In this document: positions 44,295 to 53,491 of the stretch, piece by piece
How the letters are laid out: every line of letters begins with the position of its first letter
Position numbering within the stretch: position 1 is the first letter of the stretch
Assembly (NCBI RefSeq): GCF_001661595.2
Contig: NZ_LYPF02000001.1
Coordinates: 124,001 to 188,000 of the forward strand
Source of the DNA: Crocinitomix algicola
GTDB taxonomy: Bacteria > Bacteroidota > Bacteroidia > Flavobacteriales_D > Crocinitomicaceae
Direction of reading: 5' to 3'
DNA length: 64,000 nt
The notes under the pieces: model-generated
Told to the model about the DNA's origin: nothing
The model's database searches: none
Seen by the model: the letters and a program-made list of their open reading frames with translations, nothing else
Made by a program: the position numbers and the translations under genes

Positions 44295-46286
44295 ATGCGC
44301 AATCTGATTACACTATTTTTTATTTATTTTTTTTCGTTTTCTTTTGGTCAAGTCAAGGAAGACAAGATTCCGAATAATGTTAAAAAGTCAATTCCTAGGT
44401 TGACACAGCATTTAATTCGAGGAAAAATTTCGCAAGAGGAAAAGGCATTAGCCATTTATACTTGGATTACCAATAATATAGCATTCGATTACAATAGATT
44501 ATCAAGTAGTAATTATTTGATAGGTGTGAGTCCAAAAGACGTTCTGAGAACAAAAAAGGCCTTGAGTGATGGCTACGCCGAACTACTTATGGCCATGCTA
44601 AAAGAGGCTAGGATTGAGGCTGAAACAGTTACCGGATATGTTCATGATGCTGCATGGAGTCCAGGCGAACTCACATTAGAATCCACACATGTCTGGGTAG
44701 CAATGTTGATAGATGGAGAATGGAAGCTATGTGATCCTGCATGGGATGCTGGTTATATTGGTCGATTGCCATATCATAGCAAGCCTTATCAACCCAAAAA
44801 ATACTTGATTAATATTGAATGGTACAAAAAAGATTTAAAACGAAAAAAAATAGAAGAAAAACGGAAAAAAACAGAGGATACTAGACTTGAAAATTACAAT
44901 AGTAAACCTAAGTACAAGGATAAAATTGGTTTTGTTCAAGACCCCGAACTTGCTTATTTTATGGTGGATGTTGATTCATTTGCGTTAGATCATTTACCCT
45001 TGAACCCCATTTGGCAGTTACGCAAAGATTATGTAAGTATAAATGATTTTGCGTTAAGTCGAGATAGCTTAAAATTAAGGTTGTCACAATTAGAACCGGT
45101 TAATAACTTAGACTTTATAAAGGAAATTGAGAATTATCGTTCTAAAGATTATTTACATCAATATTTAGAAAATGGGGAGAAGGGCTTTGAGTATAATCCG
45201 TTAAATCCAGGAATAAAAATGTTGAATTATTATAATTTTTTATACTTAGTTCACAGTAAAAATTTACAAAAATATGCGCGTGGCAGCGTTTATGAAATTG
45301 AAGAGCAAAACTATCCCTTTTTAACTTCCATTAATGATACAATCATAAAGTACACGAAATTATATCGTTCTTTTGAAAAGGACATTTATAAAAGCAGGAA
45401 GCAACTGGATAAAAGTAAATATAAAGCGGCTCAGTTGTCCGATAAAGCCAATACGAAATTGATTACTAAAATTGCTTCTGAAAATGAAAAATTATTGAAG
45501 TATATCGATGGGAATGATGATCGTATTAAATCGAATGAGGAACGATTGGAGGAAATGATCGAAGATATTAATGCAGATTTTCCATATGTTGGTAACTATA
45601 GAGATCCAAAAGATTTAAAAGAACAATACATAAAACCATGGCAAGATACGATGCAAATGTATTTTGATAGTTTGGAATTTATAAAAGTGAATTTGCACGA
45701 AAAAAGAAATAAAACATCGTATAATACACTTTTGTCTGATGTTCATTATTTAAACTACCTTTTGTCCAAAAATGGTGAATTTATTCAATTTAAATCCTAT
45801 TCAAATAATGAAACCATTCAATTAGTAGATAGTATAATTTCGGCAAGAGCTACACGAGCAGTTGGTTTGTACAAAGATTCTTTAAGGTCCGAATTAATTC
45901 AAAAAGATGTTATGAGTTTAATTAAAGGGGCTAAAACTTACGCGCGATTGGCTAAATCAAATTTTAAATCACTTGAAAAACAAGGTTTAATCGGGGATAT
46001 TCGACCATACGAAGGTTGTGTGCAAGCCAAATTGTATGATATTGTTAATCTAGCAAATCAAATCAATATGAATAGTGAATCGTTTAACAAAATGTTAGTA
46101 CCAGAATTAAAAGGAAATAAAGAATTAAAGCAATTAACAGGTTTAATTGAAGAACAAGTAGAATTGAACGAAGAGAAAAATGAATTTATACAGGAACAGG
46201 TGGAAAAGTCACATGAAAGATCAATAGATTTGGTAGAAGACATTCAGGACAATTCTAAAAAATGGAAGCAAAAATATAAGGAATAG
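44295..46286 (+). CDS. Exported transglutaminase-fold protein with Ser in place of catalytic Cys
   Basis: The 663-residue product has a signal peptide (LITLFFIYFFSFSFGQ) and a transglutaminase-like domain at about residues 45-165. The usual GVCxGYA motif reads ALSDGYA, with Ser91 where the catalytic Cys should be. The His (STHVWVAM, His132) and Asp (LCDPAWD, Asp147) are kept. The rest is highly charged, Lys/Glu-rich and helical, probably coiled coil near residues 360-430 and 620-660. It is likely a non-peptidase binding protein or a Ser-based variant. It stands alone with its own promoter and terminator. Confidence 0.8.
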   Translation: MRNLITLFFIYFFSFSFGQVKEDKIPNNVKKSIPRLTQHLIRGKISQEEKALAIYTWITNNIAFDYNRLSSSNYLIGVSPKDVLRTKKALSDGYAELLMAMLKEARIEAETVTGYVHDAAWSPGELTLESTHVWVAMLIDGEWKLCDPAWDAGYIGRLPYHSKPYQPKKYLINIEWYKKDLKRKKIEEKRKKTEDTRLENYNSKPKYKDKIGFVQDPELAYFMVDVDSFALDHLPLNPIWQLRKDYVSINDFALSRDSLKLRLSQLEPVNNLDFIKEIENYRSKDYLHQYLENGEKGFEYNPLNPGIKMLNYYNFLYLVHSKNLQKYARGSVYEIEEQNYPFLTSINDTIIKYTKLYRSFEKDIYKSRKQLDKSKYKAAQLSDKANTKLITKIASENEKLLKYIDGNDDRIKSNEERLEEMIEDINADFPYVGNYRDPKDLKEQYIKPWQDTMQMYFDSLEFIKVNLHEKRNKTSYNTLLSDVHYLNYLLSKNGEFIQFKSYSNNETIQLVDSIISARATRAVGLYKDSLRSELIQKDVMSLIKGAKTYARLAKSNFKSLEKQGLIGDIRPYEGCVQAKLYDIVNLANQINMNSESFNKMLVPELKGNKELKQLTGLIEEQVELNEEKNEFIQEQVEKSHERSIDLVEDIQDNSKKWKQKYKE

Positions 46287-46317
46287 TTAAGAGGAGTAGG
46301 AGGTATTAGTTAAATAA

Positions 46318-46348
46318 AAAGCCCAGCATTTTTTTAATACTGGGCTTT
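46318..46348. terminator. Bidirectional terminator between convergent genes
   Basis: AAAGCCCAG (46318-46326) pairs perfectly with CTGGGCTTT (46340-46348). A-rich and T-rich flanks mean it can serve both the plus-strand transglutaminase-like gene and the minus-strand gap gene. Confidence 0.85.
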
Positions 46349-46370
46349 AATTTTTTATCAAGTCAGATGA

Positions 46371-47822
46371 TTAATAATAAATCAATCTTCTTACTTTCGC
46401 TATATATTTCGCTAATCGAATAACTTGTTTAGTGTATCCATATTCGTTGTCATACCACGTGTATAGAACGATGTTCTTTTTATCCGGTGACACTAAAGTG
46501 GCAGGAGCATCAAAAACAGAACAGCAAGTATTACCGATGATGTCATTTGAAACTAATTCTTGATCAATTGAGTAGAATATTTGGTTAACTAAGTTACCAT
46601 TTAACGCAGCATCTTTAACCACTCCATTTACCTCTTCTAATGAAACTTCTTTATTTATGGTCAAATTTAAGATTGCCAAAGAACCATTTGGTGTTGGTAC
46701 ACGAACTGCATTTGCCGTTAATTTATCTTGTAAGTCAGGAATTACCTTAGTAACTGCTTTACCTGCACCGGTAGAAGTAATGACCATGTTTATGGCAGCT
46801 GAACGACCTCTTCGTGGTTTTTTATGAAAATTATCCAAAAGATTTTGATCATTCGTATAAGCGTGTACCGTCTCAATATGACCTTTCTCTACACCGAATT
46901 TATCATTGATAACCTTTAGGATAGGGGAGATAGCATTTGTTGTACAAGATGCAGCAGAAAAAATTGATTCTCCTTCAATATCCAAATCAAAATGATTAAT
47001 TCCATAAACAATATTTGGAATTTCTTTACCTGGTGCGGTCAACAAAACTTTATCAACTCCCTTGGCTTGTTTGTGTCTGTTTAGTGCTTCTCTATCTGTA
47101 AATACGCCTGTGTTATCAATTACTAAGGCGTTTTGAATTCCGTACTTCGTATAATCAATATCTTCAGGTGCACTGGCTTCAATCATTTTAATGATTTGTC
47201 CATTAACAACTAAAGCTTTATTTTCATAATCACAAGTTACAGTTCCTTTAAAATCGTTGTGTACAGAATCGTTTCTTAACAAAGCAGCACGTTTAGTGAT
47301 TTGGTCATCTGAGGCATTACGAGTAACAATTGCTCTTAATCTTAGTTGCTGACCTTTTCCTGCTTGTTTGATTAATTCTCTCGCTGCTAATCTACCAATT
47401 CTTCCAAAACCATATAAAACAACGTCTCGTGGTTCAAATTTATGGTCAGTGTTTCCTAGTAAGTCCGCCAATTTGTTGGATAAGAAATCTTTTTTAGAGT
47501 TGAATTTATCTCCTTCTTGTACCCATTCGTGGGCCAATCGACCGATATCGATTTTTGCAGGAGCCAATTCTAAATCAAATAACGCTTCAGCTAATGCTGC
47601 TGTAGTTGATATGAAAATTTTTTTTCCAACCACTTTTTCTGCGTATTCGTGTAAATTGATAATTTCAGAATTAGTTGTATCCGTAAGATGATTTCTGAAT
47701 AATACCAGCTCAATTCCTTTTTCGTACAATAATTCACCTACATAATTTGCAAGCTTTACAGCTGCCTTTTCATTGTCGATGTAATTCTGAAGTTCTTTCT
47801 CGTAACCTACTGATGATTCCAT
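46371..47822 (-). CDS. gap: Glyceraldehyde-3-phosphate dehydrogenase, long Bacteroidota form
   Basis: The 483-residue enzyme oxidises glyceraldehyde 3-phosphate with NAD(P) and phosphate in glycolysis or gluconeogenesis. NAD-binding YGFGRIGRLAARE begins only near residue 136. The active-site Cys is in SAASCTTNAISP and the C-terminus has WYDNEYGYTKQVIRLAKY. The ~130-residue N-terminal extension is a known feature of one GAPDH type in Bacteroidota; its role is unknown to me. It has a good TTG-N18-TAAATTTG promoter. Confidence 0.93.
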   Translation of the reverse strand: MESSVGYEKELQNYIDNEKAAVKLANYVGELLYEKGIELVLFRNHLTDTTNSEIINLHEYAEKVVGKKIFISTTAALAEALFDLELAPAKIDIGRLAHEWVQEGDKFNSKKDFLSNKLADLLGNTDHKFEPRDVVLYGFGRIGRLAARELIKQAGKGQQLRLRAIVTRNASDDQITKRAALLRNDSVHNDFKGTVTCDYENKALVVNGQIIKMIEASAPEDIDYTKYGIQNALVIDNTGVFTDREALNRHKQAKGVDKVLLTAPGKEIPNIVYGINHFDLDIEGESIFSAASCTTNAISPILKVINDKFGVEKGHIETVHAYTNDQNLLDNFHKKPRRGRSAAINMVITSTGAGKAVTKVIPDLQDKLTANAVRVPTPNGSLAILNLTINKEVSLEEVNGVVKDAALNGNLVNQIFYSIDQELVSNDIIGNTCCSVFDAPATLVSPDKKNIVLYTWYDNEYGYTKQVIRLAKYIAKVRRLIYY

Positions 47823-47851
47823 TTATATATTATTAAAGGATTAAATTTCTG

Positions 47852-47880
47852 CAAATTTAGTTTGATAAATGCTATTTCAA
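47852..47880 (-). promoter_or_regulatory. Promoter of gap
   Basis: On the minus strand TTG (47880-47878) and TAAATTTG (47859-47852) are separated by 18 bases. The -7 box ends 29 bases before the ATG. Confidence 0.75.
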
Positions 47881-47994
47881 AAAAATACGCGGACTTATTC
47901 TTCACATTTTACTAAATATCTCACGATTAAAAACATGTTAAACGACTATATGACAAGTTTAATACATTTTTAAGAGAAGTGTTTAATTCTTAGA

Positions 47995-48852
47995 TTAAAC
48001 TTTAATTATTTGAAAATCATCAATCCACCAATCTAAAACTCCACTTACACAAAAATGAACCCTAAGAATTGGATCCGTACCACCTAGGTAATCTGGTAGG
48101 GTGAAGGAGGTTGTTTGATTGTACCAAACATCACCTCCAGAGAAAGTTTCAATTGGTATTGTTATCGTAAAGTCACTATTTTTTATTTGTACTCCAATTC
48201 CGTCTGTAGTTATAGTCTCATTCGAACGGTAATCAAAACTTAATTGATAAGTTCCTCCAGGTGTTAAGTCACTTAAGTTAATGTATTGTTGAATCCACAT
48301 TTCCCAACATCCAGATGCGTTATTGTGATGAAATTTCAAACTTTTACTTCCCTCAGATGCCATTGTTGGGTCTAGTTCTATATTGTTTAATGGTTCACTA
48401 ATATTATTTTCAATTACTGTCCACTCAGTTGGTTCGCTTTCTCCTGATTCGAAATTTCCATTCCTAACAATTGAAATTGTTTCGGTTGTAACACTTTCAA
48501 TATTACTTCCACTCGAAATACCTTTATTATTTTCAACATATACGCGATAATAATATGTCGATAATGGATCAAAATTAATGTCTGTAAATTCAACTTCGTC
48601 AGAAGAGGTAGCAACATGAATTAATTCACCATTTAATTCATCTATTCCTGAGGAATTATGCTTGTAAAGTTTATAAGATTCAAACTTATCATCATCACTA
48701 GCGGACCAATTTATTTGAATCCCTTCAGCATCTTGTGTAACCTCATTTAAAGTCACGTCAGTTGCTGGTCGATTACAAGAATAGAGGACGGTTAAACCTA
48801 AGAATGTAAAGATTACAGATGTTTTCCGTAAGAATTTATAATGATTAATCAT
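47995..48852 (-). CDS. Lipoprotein with fibronectin III and carbohydrate-binding-like domains
   Basis: The 285-residue product has a lipoprotein signal (VIFTFLGLTVLYSC). A fibronectin type III domain follows (about residues 30-125, QINWSASDDDKFESYKLY and STYYYRVYVEN). The C-terminal half (NGNFESGESEPTEW...QYINLSDLTPGGTYQLSFDYR, abbreviated) resembles CBM4/9-type or galactose-binding jelly rolls. It is probably on the outer membrane surface, binding a glycan. No catalytic domain is present. It stands alone. Confidence 0.75.
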   Translation of the reverse strand: MINHYKFLRKTSVIFTFLGLTVLYSCNRPATDVTLNEVTQDAEGIQINWSASDDDKFESYKLYKHNSSGIDELNGELIHVATSSDEVEFTDINFDPLSTYYYRVYVENNKGISSGSNIESVTTETISIVRNGNFESGESEPTEWTVIENNISEPLNNIELDPTMASEGSKSLKFHHNNASGCWEMWIQQYINLSDLTPGGTYQLSFDYRSNETITTDGIGVQIKNSDFTITIPIETFSGGDVWYNQTTSFTLPDYLGGTDPILRVHFCVSGVLDWWIDDFQIIKV

Positions 48853-48889
48853 GGTAATTGGGTTATTAGGTTAAAATGCAATATAAAAA

Positions 48890-48918
48890 AAATCCCGCTT
48901 TTATTAAAAACGGGATTT
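48890..48918 (-). terminator. Rho-independent terminator of rpoD
   Basis: AAATCCCG (48890-48897) pairs with CGGGATTT (48911-48918). On the minus strand the stem runs into eight Ts, 21 bases after the rpoD stop. Confidence 0.85.
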
Positions 48919-48938
48919 AAATCAAATTATTGTAAGGC

Positions 48939-49805
48939 TTATCCTAAATAAGCTTTCAAAAGTTTATTTCTTGATGTATGTCTCAATCGACGAATTGCTT
49001 TCTCTTTAATTTGGCGAACTCTTTCACGTGTTAAATTGAATTTTGATCCAATTTCTTCTAAAGTCAATCCGTGATTCATTCCTATTCCAAAGAAAAGTCG
49101 AATAATTTCACGCTCTTTATCTGTTAATGTTGACAATGAACGTTCGATTTCTCGTTGTAACGATTCCGCCATCAATAATTTATCAGCTTTTGGAGAATCT
49201 CCATTGGCCATCACATCCATTAATGTACCGCCATCTTCTGATGAAGAGAGTGGTGCATCCATTGAAACGTGTCGACCAGCGACTTTCATTGATTCTTTAA
49301 TTTTATCTTCAGGCACTTCAAGTACTTCTGCCAATTCTTCGGCTGAAGGTGGACGCTCATATTCTTGCTCCAACTTAGAAAATGCTTTGTTAATCTTGTT
49401 TAATGAACCAACCTGGTTCAGCGGTAATCGGACGATACGTGCTTGTTCAGCCAAAGCTTGCAAAATGGATTGACGAATCCACCAAACGGCATAGGATATG
49501 AATTTAAATCCTCTTGTTTCATCAAATTTTTGCGCAGCTTTAATTAATCCTAAATTCCCCTCGTTAATCAAATCTGGAAGTGTTAATCCTTGGTTTTGAT
49601 ATTGCTTTGCTACCGAAACAACGAATCGTAAGTTAGCTTTTGTTAGTTTTTCAAGTGCCAATTGGTCTCCTTGCTTGATACGTTTTGCTAACTCTACTTC
49701 AGTTTCGGCAGTAATAAGCTCCTCCTTACCAATATCCTGAAGATATTTATCTAAAGATTGACTCTCACGATTGGTGATGGATTTTGTAATTTTTAACTGC
49801 CTCAT
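48939..49805 (-). CDS. rpoD: Primary sigma factor, short Bacteroidota RpoD type
   Basis: The 288-residue sigma-70 lacks region 1.1 and the long non-conserved insert, as primary sigma factors of Bacteroidota do. Region 1.2 is LDKYLQDIG, region 2 holds [26 protein letters not shown] and [10 protein letters not shown], and region 4 ends in the helix-turn-helix [24 protein letters not shown]. It should read the TAnnTTTG promoters seen across this window. Its own promoter is one of the best examples. Confidence 0.95.
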   Translation of the reverse strand: MRQLKITKSITNRESQSLDKYLQDIGKEELITAETEVELAKRIKQGDQLALEKLTKANLRFVVSVAKQYQNQGLTLPDLINEGNLGLIKAAQKFDETRGFKFISYAVWWIRQSILQALAEQARIVRLPLNQVGSLNKINKAFSKLEQEYERPPSAEELAEVLEVPEDKIKESMKVAGRHVSMDAPLSSSEDGGTLMDVMANGDSPKADKLLMAESLQREIERSLSTLTDKEREIIRLFFGIGMNHGLTLEEIGSKFNLTRERVRQIKEKAIRRLRHTSRNKLLKAYLG

Positions 49806-49842
49806 CCTTTTTCAAAAATTTATTTATTAATAAAGTAGAATG

Positions 49843-49873
49843 CAAAGATACGCTAATATTGGACTCATGTCAA
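49843..49873 (-). promoter_or_regulatory. Promoter of rpoD
   Basis: On the minus strand TTGACA begins at 49873 and TATCTTTG covers 49850-49843, with 20 bases between TTG and the -7 box. This is an exact consensus match 37 bases upstream of the ATG. Confidence 0.8.
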
Positions 49874-50032
49874 GCGTAAAATACATCATACCTCGAATTA
49901 TTTCTCAACATATAACCGAAAAATCGAAGAATAGGTTACATAATTCTTGTGTTTTTTTGGCTAATGCTTTGTTATTAGAACGTTTATGTCCTATTAAGAT
50001 TACGCAAAATATGTTAAAAAAACTGTAAAAAA

Positions 50033-51250
50033 TTAATTTCCCTTAACATAATCCTCCAAGTAGGAATACTTTGGCATTAACTCGCCATTTAAATTCGTTT
50101 CACTAGCTCGTTCGATAATGCCATCTTTATCTTCGCCAAATAATGACGGGAAGATTTTGTCGATTAATGAATTCCCGAAATCTTCAGAAGCATCTCGAGG
50201 TAATTCGCATGGTAAATTGTCTACTGCCTGAACGCCAATGGCACCCTCTTGCATAAAATCAACTTCTTTCTCAGCTTGAGGGTCGTATCCGTATAATGGA
50301 TTTGCAATCGTCGAAGGCCTAATCGTTGTAGCAACTGGACCATCAATATCACAAGATATATCAGATATTACAGTTGTGCGAATTTGAGGATCTTTGATAT
50401 CTTCACGTGTAAAAATATAAGGTGAACTCGAATCCCAATAATGACAAGCAACATACATGTCCGCTTTAAGTAAAAAAGATTTAAACTTCGAACGATGTCC
50501 TGCTCCACTTTGAAAAAAGGCGTTTCGGTCGAACGGTTTACCATCAAGTCGCTCATAATAATCACCAAGTTTAATATGAGCTAATACGGGTTCATCGAAT
50601 TCTTTTTCTAAAAAATCATTAGCGCTAACTTCTTTTAAACCTACTAATTTGAAAATCTCCCTTGCTCCGTTTCCAACTCTACCAAATCCTGTGGCTACAA
50701 TTTTTGTGTTTTTTGGTAGGATAACCTTTTTTAATTCATTCTCCAATTCAATTCTATCGTGACACTGATTTGCAGGTTTTAAACTGTATAATTTGTGTTT
50801 TAATCCAAATGCAAGAAATCCGTTGTAGCACCCTACAATTCCAGCATAACGACCAAAACCAATAATTCTATTCCCAGCAGAATTCGTCATTACCTCATAA
50901 TCTATGAGTTGGATGTTTTTCTTCAAAATCTCTTGGAGAAGGGTTCTATTGTACGGTTGTTTTTTAAAGGTGTGCGAGAAGAAAATGTACTTTTTATTCG
51001 GTATTAAATCTTCTTTATTTACTTCTTTCACCCCTATCATAATATCACAATCATTAATATCCTCGACAACGGGTATTCCCAAGTTCGAATAATCCTCATC
51101 TGGAAAAGCACGAACCGAACTTGTTTGTACGACTAATTCTACATTAGGAAATTGTTCTTGAACTTCTAAACATTGTTTTGGTGTTAATGGAACTCTTTTG
51201 TCTGGTGGAACTTTCCCTTCGCGAATAATTGCGAGTTTAATTTTTGTCAT
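50033..51250 (-). CDS. Alanine dehydrogenase/PNT-fold enzyme, saccharopine dehydrogenase (Lys1)-like
   Basis: The start is taken at MTKIKLAIIREGK (ATG 51250); the frame extends to 51289, but a -7 box overlaps that extension. The 405-residue protein has the AlaDh/PNT N-terminal domain (REGKVPPDKRVPLTP) and a Rossmann domain (IVATGFGRVGNGARE). FSHTFKKQ, YEVMTNSAGNRIIGFGRYAG and CDIDGPVATT recall Lys1/LKR saccharopine dehydrogenases more than true alanine dehydrogenases. So it probably acts on an amino acid with NAD(P), but the substrate is open. It is divergent from ssrA. Confidence 0.8.
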   Translation of the reverse strand: MTKIKLAIIREGKVPPDKRVPLTPKQCLEVQEQFPNVELVVQTSSVRAFPDEDYSNLGIPVVEDINDCDIMIGVKEVNKEDLIPNKKYIFFSHTFKKQPYNRTLLQEILKKNIQLIDYEVMTNSAGNRIIGFGRYAGIVGCYNGFLAFGLKHKLYSLKPANQCHDRIELENELKKVILPKNTKIVATGFGRVGNGAREIFKLVGLKEVSANDFLEKEFDEPVLAHIKLGDYYERLDGKPFDRNAFFQSGAGHRSKFKSFLLKADMYVACHYWDSSSPYIFTREDIKDPQIRTTVISDISCDIDGPVATTIRPSTIANPLYGYDPQAEKEVDFMQEGAIGVQAVDNLPCELPRDASEDFGNSLIDKIFPSLFGEDKDGIIERASETNLNGELMPKYSYLEDYVKGN

Positions 51251-51278
51251 TATCAAGGATTTTTGTGGTAATTTCGAG

Positions 51279-51286
51279 CAAAAATA
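51279..51286 (-). promoter_or_regulatory. -7 box that fixes the start of the Lys1-like gene
   Basis: The minus strand reads TATTTTTG, matching TAnnTTTG, 28 bases before ATG 51250. It overlaps the first codons of the longer reading frame, which argues against the start at 51289. Confidence 0.55.
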
Positions 51287-51341
51287 CAAATTTAAATGCT
51301 TAATAAAGTGTTAAGATTAGATGTTTGAATCGAAAAATAAT

Positions 51342-51349
51342 TAATTTTG
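51342..51349 (+). promoter_or_regulatory. -7 box of ssrA
   Basis: TAATTTTG matches TAnnTTTG and ends 14 bases before the mature 5' end of tmRNA. The nearest TTG (51325) is only 14 bases away, so the -33 is weak. Confidence 0.5.
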
Positions 51350-51363
51350 CACACTAGTTCTTT

Positions 51364-51763
51364 GGGGCCGACTTGGATTTGACTGCAACTGCGGTAGATA
51401 TACAAGCATGTCGAGAAATGCAATATACCTCGTTAAAAGTATTTGTAAGAAGAATAATTGACAACAATAATTCTTACGCATTGGCTGCGTAATCTAACGA
51501 AGTTTAGATTATGCTTAATTCACCCGAAGTATAGTAAGGGAACCTAGCTGTCTGCCGACCTTTTGATCGTTTAGGTAGGATAACAGGCATCATAATTACG
51601 ATCTGGCTTTCTTAGTGCTGCGATGAGGAAGTGAGATAAAGTAGCTTAGGTTAGGTGTGGGGTGTTTGTTCCCAGCATTTAATTGAAATTCAATAACAAA
51701 CTAAACATGTAGAAACTATATAGACTCATTGTTAGGACGAGGGTTCGATCCCCTCCGGCTCCA
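51364..51763 (+). ncRNA. ssrA: tmRNA (transfer-messenger RNA)
   Basis: The 5' end GGGGCCGACTTGGATTTGAC and the 3' end with TTCGATCCCCTCCGGCTCCA form the tRNA-like domain. GGGGCCG pairs with CGGCTCC over seven bases, including one G-U. CCA is not encoded after the discriminator A63. A tag frame ends at TAA 51490-51492 and reads DNNNSYALAA if translation resumes at GAC 51460. The YALAA end is typical of Bacteroidota tags and is a protease signal. tmRNA with SmpB rescues stalled ribosomes. The resume codon is my inference. Confidence 0.95.
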
Positions 51764-51801
51764 CAACAAACAGAATAATAAGATATTTCATTTTTTTGTG
51801 A

Positions 51802-51826
51802 GAGTCCCCTCCGGGTGGGGCTCCAC
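51802..51826. repeat. Imperfect echo of the tmRNA 3' end, GC-rich hairpin
   Basis: TCCCCTCCGG (51805-51814) and CTCCAC (51821-51826) repeat the order TCCCCTCCGG-CTCCAC found at the tmRNA 3' end (51749-51764), with GTGGGG inserted. The segment can also fold as GAG-T-CCCC/GGGG-CTC with one bulge. It may be the ssrA terminator, although no T-run follows, or a trace of an attachment site, since tmRNA 3' ends are common integration targets. The 200 bases after it to 52027 show nothing else I can name. Confidence 0.45.
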
Positions 51827-52027
51827 GTTAAAATGAGGTGTGATCTAATTTAATAGCCCTTGTTTGTAAGGTGTTCAACATCAGTTAGAATTAATTATTT
51901 TGATTTAAATTGTTGTTGATAGATTTATGTTTCGTTTAACGTTTTATTGCGCCGAATATAGATATCTAAACCGCTATACTCTAAATATATTATGCTCTTT
52001 GGTTATGCTTTAACTGATTTGCTCAGA

Positions 52028-53491
52028 TTATTTTCTGAAAGTTTGCTTTGAAAAGAGCACTGCTAATGCAAATCCAAGAGTAATAATTGCACCGTATACT
52101 CCCATGACAATATTTTTTTCAAAAAAGGCAAAAGTTAGAATGAACAGGCCATAACACATTAAGACTGATTCAAACACTTTTAAACGGTCTTCTTTTTTGA
52201 AATCATAACCCTTTTTAATTTTATTTTTCAATTCATCCGAGTCGCCAAATTTCGGTGTTCTAACGAACGGTGATTTTTTATTAAAGTACCCTTGTATAAC
52301 TCCTTTAATCATAAATAATGAGATGCCGCTTGTCATTGCAAAAAACACGAATAGAGAGGGGGTGAACCATAACATTCTTTTGAGTTTATTTTTTTGTCCA
52401 ACTAAATTTCCTATAAAAAATATTGCAATTAATAATGATGAAGTAATGAATCCAATAATCGCTAACTCTCTATTGTAAGCTAAGGAAAGTAAGTTGTTTT
52501 GCTGTAAATAATAGATGACTGGGCTGAATAGAATCAGCGGGATTAAAAGCAGGTAGATCGAACTATTAAAAAGGTGAAATGTTCCAAGTATTTTTTGTTT
52601 TAAACTACTGGTTGATTTCCACAATAATGAAATGTTCTTATTCACACACTCAGCAGCTCCTTTTGACCATCTAAATTGTTGTGTTCTAAATGCTTCAAAG
52701 GTTACAGGTAATTCAGCTGGTGATCCAACTTCAAATTTGTACACAAATCTCCATTTTTTTATCTGAGCTCGATAGCTCAAATCTAGGTCTTCTGTTAAAG
52801 TGTCGGCTTGCCAACCGCCTGCGTCCTCAATACATTTTTTTCGCCAAACTCCTGCGGTCCCATTAAAGTTGATGAAAGCGTTGCTCGCAGATCTTCCTAA
52901 CTGTTCAATGCTGAAATGGGTGTTTAACATAATTGCTTGTGCCCTTGTAAGGAGAGAATAGTCTTCGTTGATATGTTGCCATTTAGTTTGAACTACGCCA
53001 ATTTTGTCGTTTGAGAAATGGGGGATAGTTTCTAACAAAAAATTCTGCTGAATGATAAAATCTGCATCGAAAATTGCAATAAATTCTCCTTTTGCGGTAT
53101 TCAATCCGTATGAAAGTGCTCCAGCCTTAAACCCTGTTCTATCTGGTCGACGAATGTGCTCAAGTTCGCAATTGAACTTCCTCTTTTTTATAAAGTTTTG
53201 AATTATTTCTGTGGTTTCATCTGTAGAATCATCCAATAATTGTATCTGAAGTTTATTCGTAGGATAGTTAATGGAAATTGCAGATTCAAGCAACCGTTCG
53301 ATTACATATTTCTCATTATATACCGGTAATTGAATTGTAACAGTAGGTTTTTCTTTGTGTTGAGTTTTTTGGGGGGTACTCACTTTTCTCGCGGTAAACA
53401 CTTTAATGACTAGGAGAAACTCGTGAATTACAAAAAACAATAAGACAAGGTTTAGTAAAAACCAAATAATAAATAATGAGTTCCAAATCAT
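52028..53491 (-). CDS. Processive membrane GT2 glycosyltransferase (cellulose/mannan synthase-like)
   Basis: The 487-residue protein has one N-terminal membrane segment, a cytoplasmic GT2 domain and about four C-terminal membrane segments. Key residues are all present: PTVTIQLPVYNE, LLDDSTD, FDADF (metal), TEDLDLSYR (base) and QQFRWSKGA (QxxRW for processive beta-glycan synthases). It resembles the CESA/CSLA-like enzymes that polymerise and push a beta-linked chain through the membrane. It is the last of three overlapping minus-strand genes (4-base overlap with the exporter). Product identity is unknown. Confidence 0.88.
   Translation of the reverse strand: MIWNSLFIIWFLLNLVLLFFVIHEFLLVIKVFTARKVSTPQKTQHKEKPTVTIQLPVYNEKYVIERLLESAISINYPTNKLQIQLLDDSTDETTEIIQNFIKKRKFNCELEHIRRPDRTGFKAGALSYGLNTAKGEFIAIFDADFIIQQNFLLETIPHFSNDKIGVVQTKWQHINEDYSLLTRAQAIMLNTHFSIEQLGRSASNAFINFNGTAGVWRKKCIEDAGGWQADTLTEDLDLSYRAQIKKWRFVYKFEVGSPAELPVTFEAFRTQQFRWSKGAAECVNKNISLLWKSTSSLKQKILGTFHLFNSSIYLLLIPLILFSPVIYYLQQNNLLSLAYNRELAIIGFITSSLLIAIFFIGNLVGQKNKLKRMLWFTPSLFVFFAMTSGISLFMIKGVIQGYFNKKSPFVRTPKFGDSDELKNKIKKGYDFKKEDRLKVFESVLMCYGLFILTFAFFEKNIVMGVYGAIITLGFALAVLFSKQTFRK

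Noticed and set aside
49840-50028. A 62-codon plus-strand frame upstream of rpoD.
   Set aside because: It covers the consensus rpoD promoter on the opposite strand and has no recognisable product.
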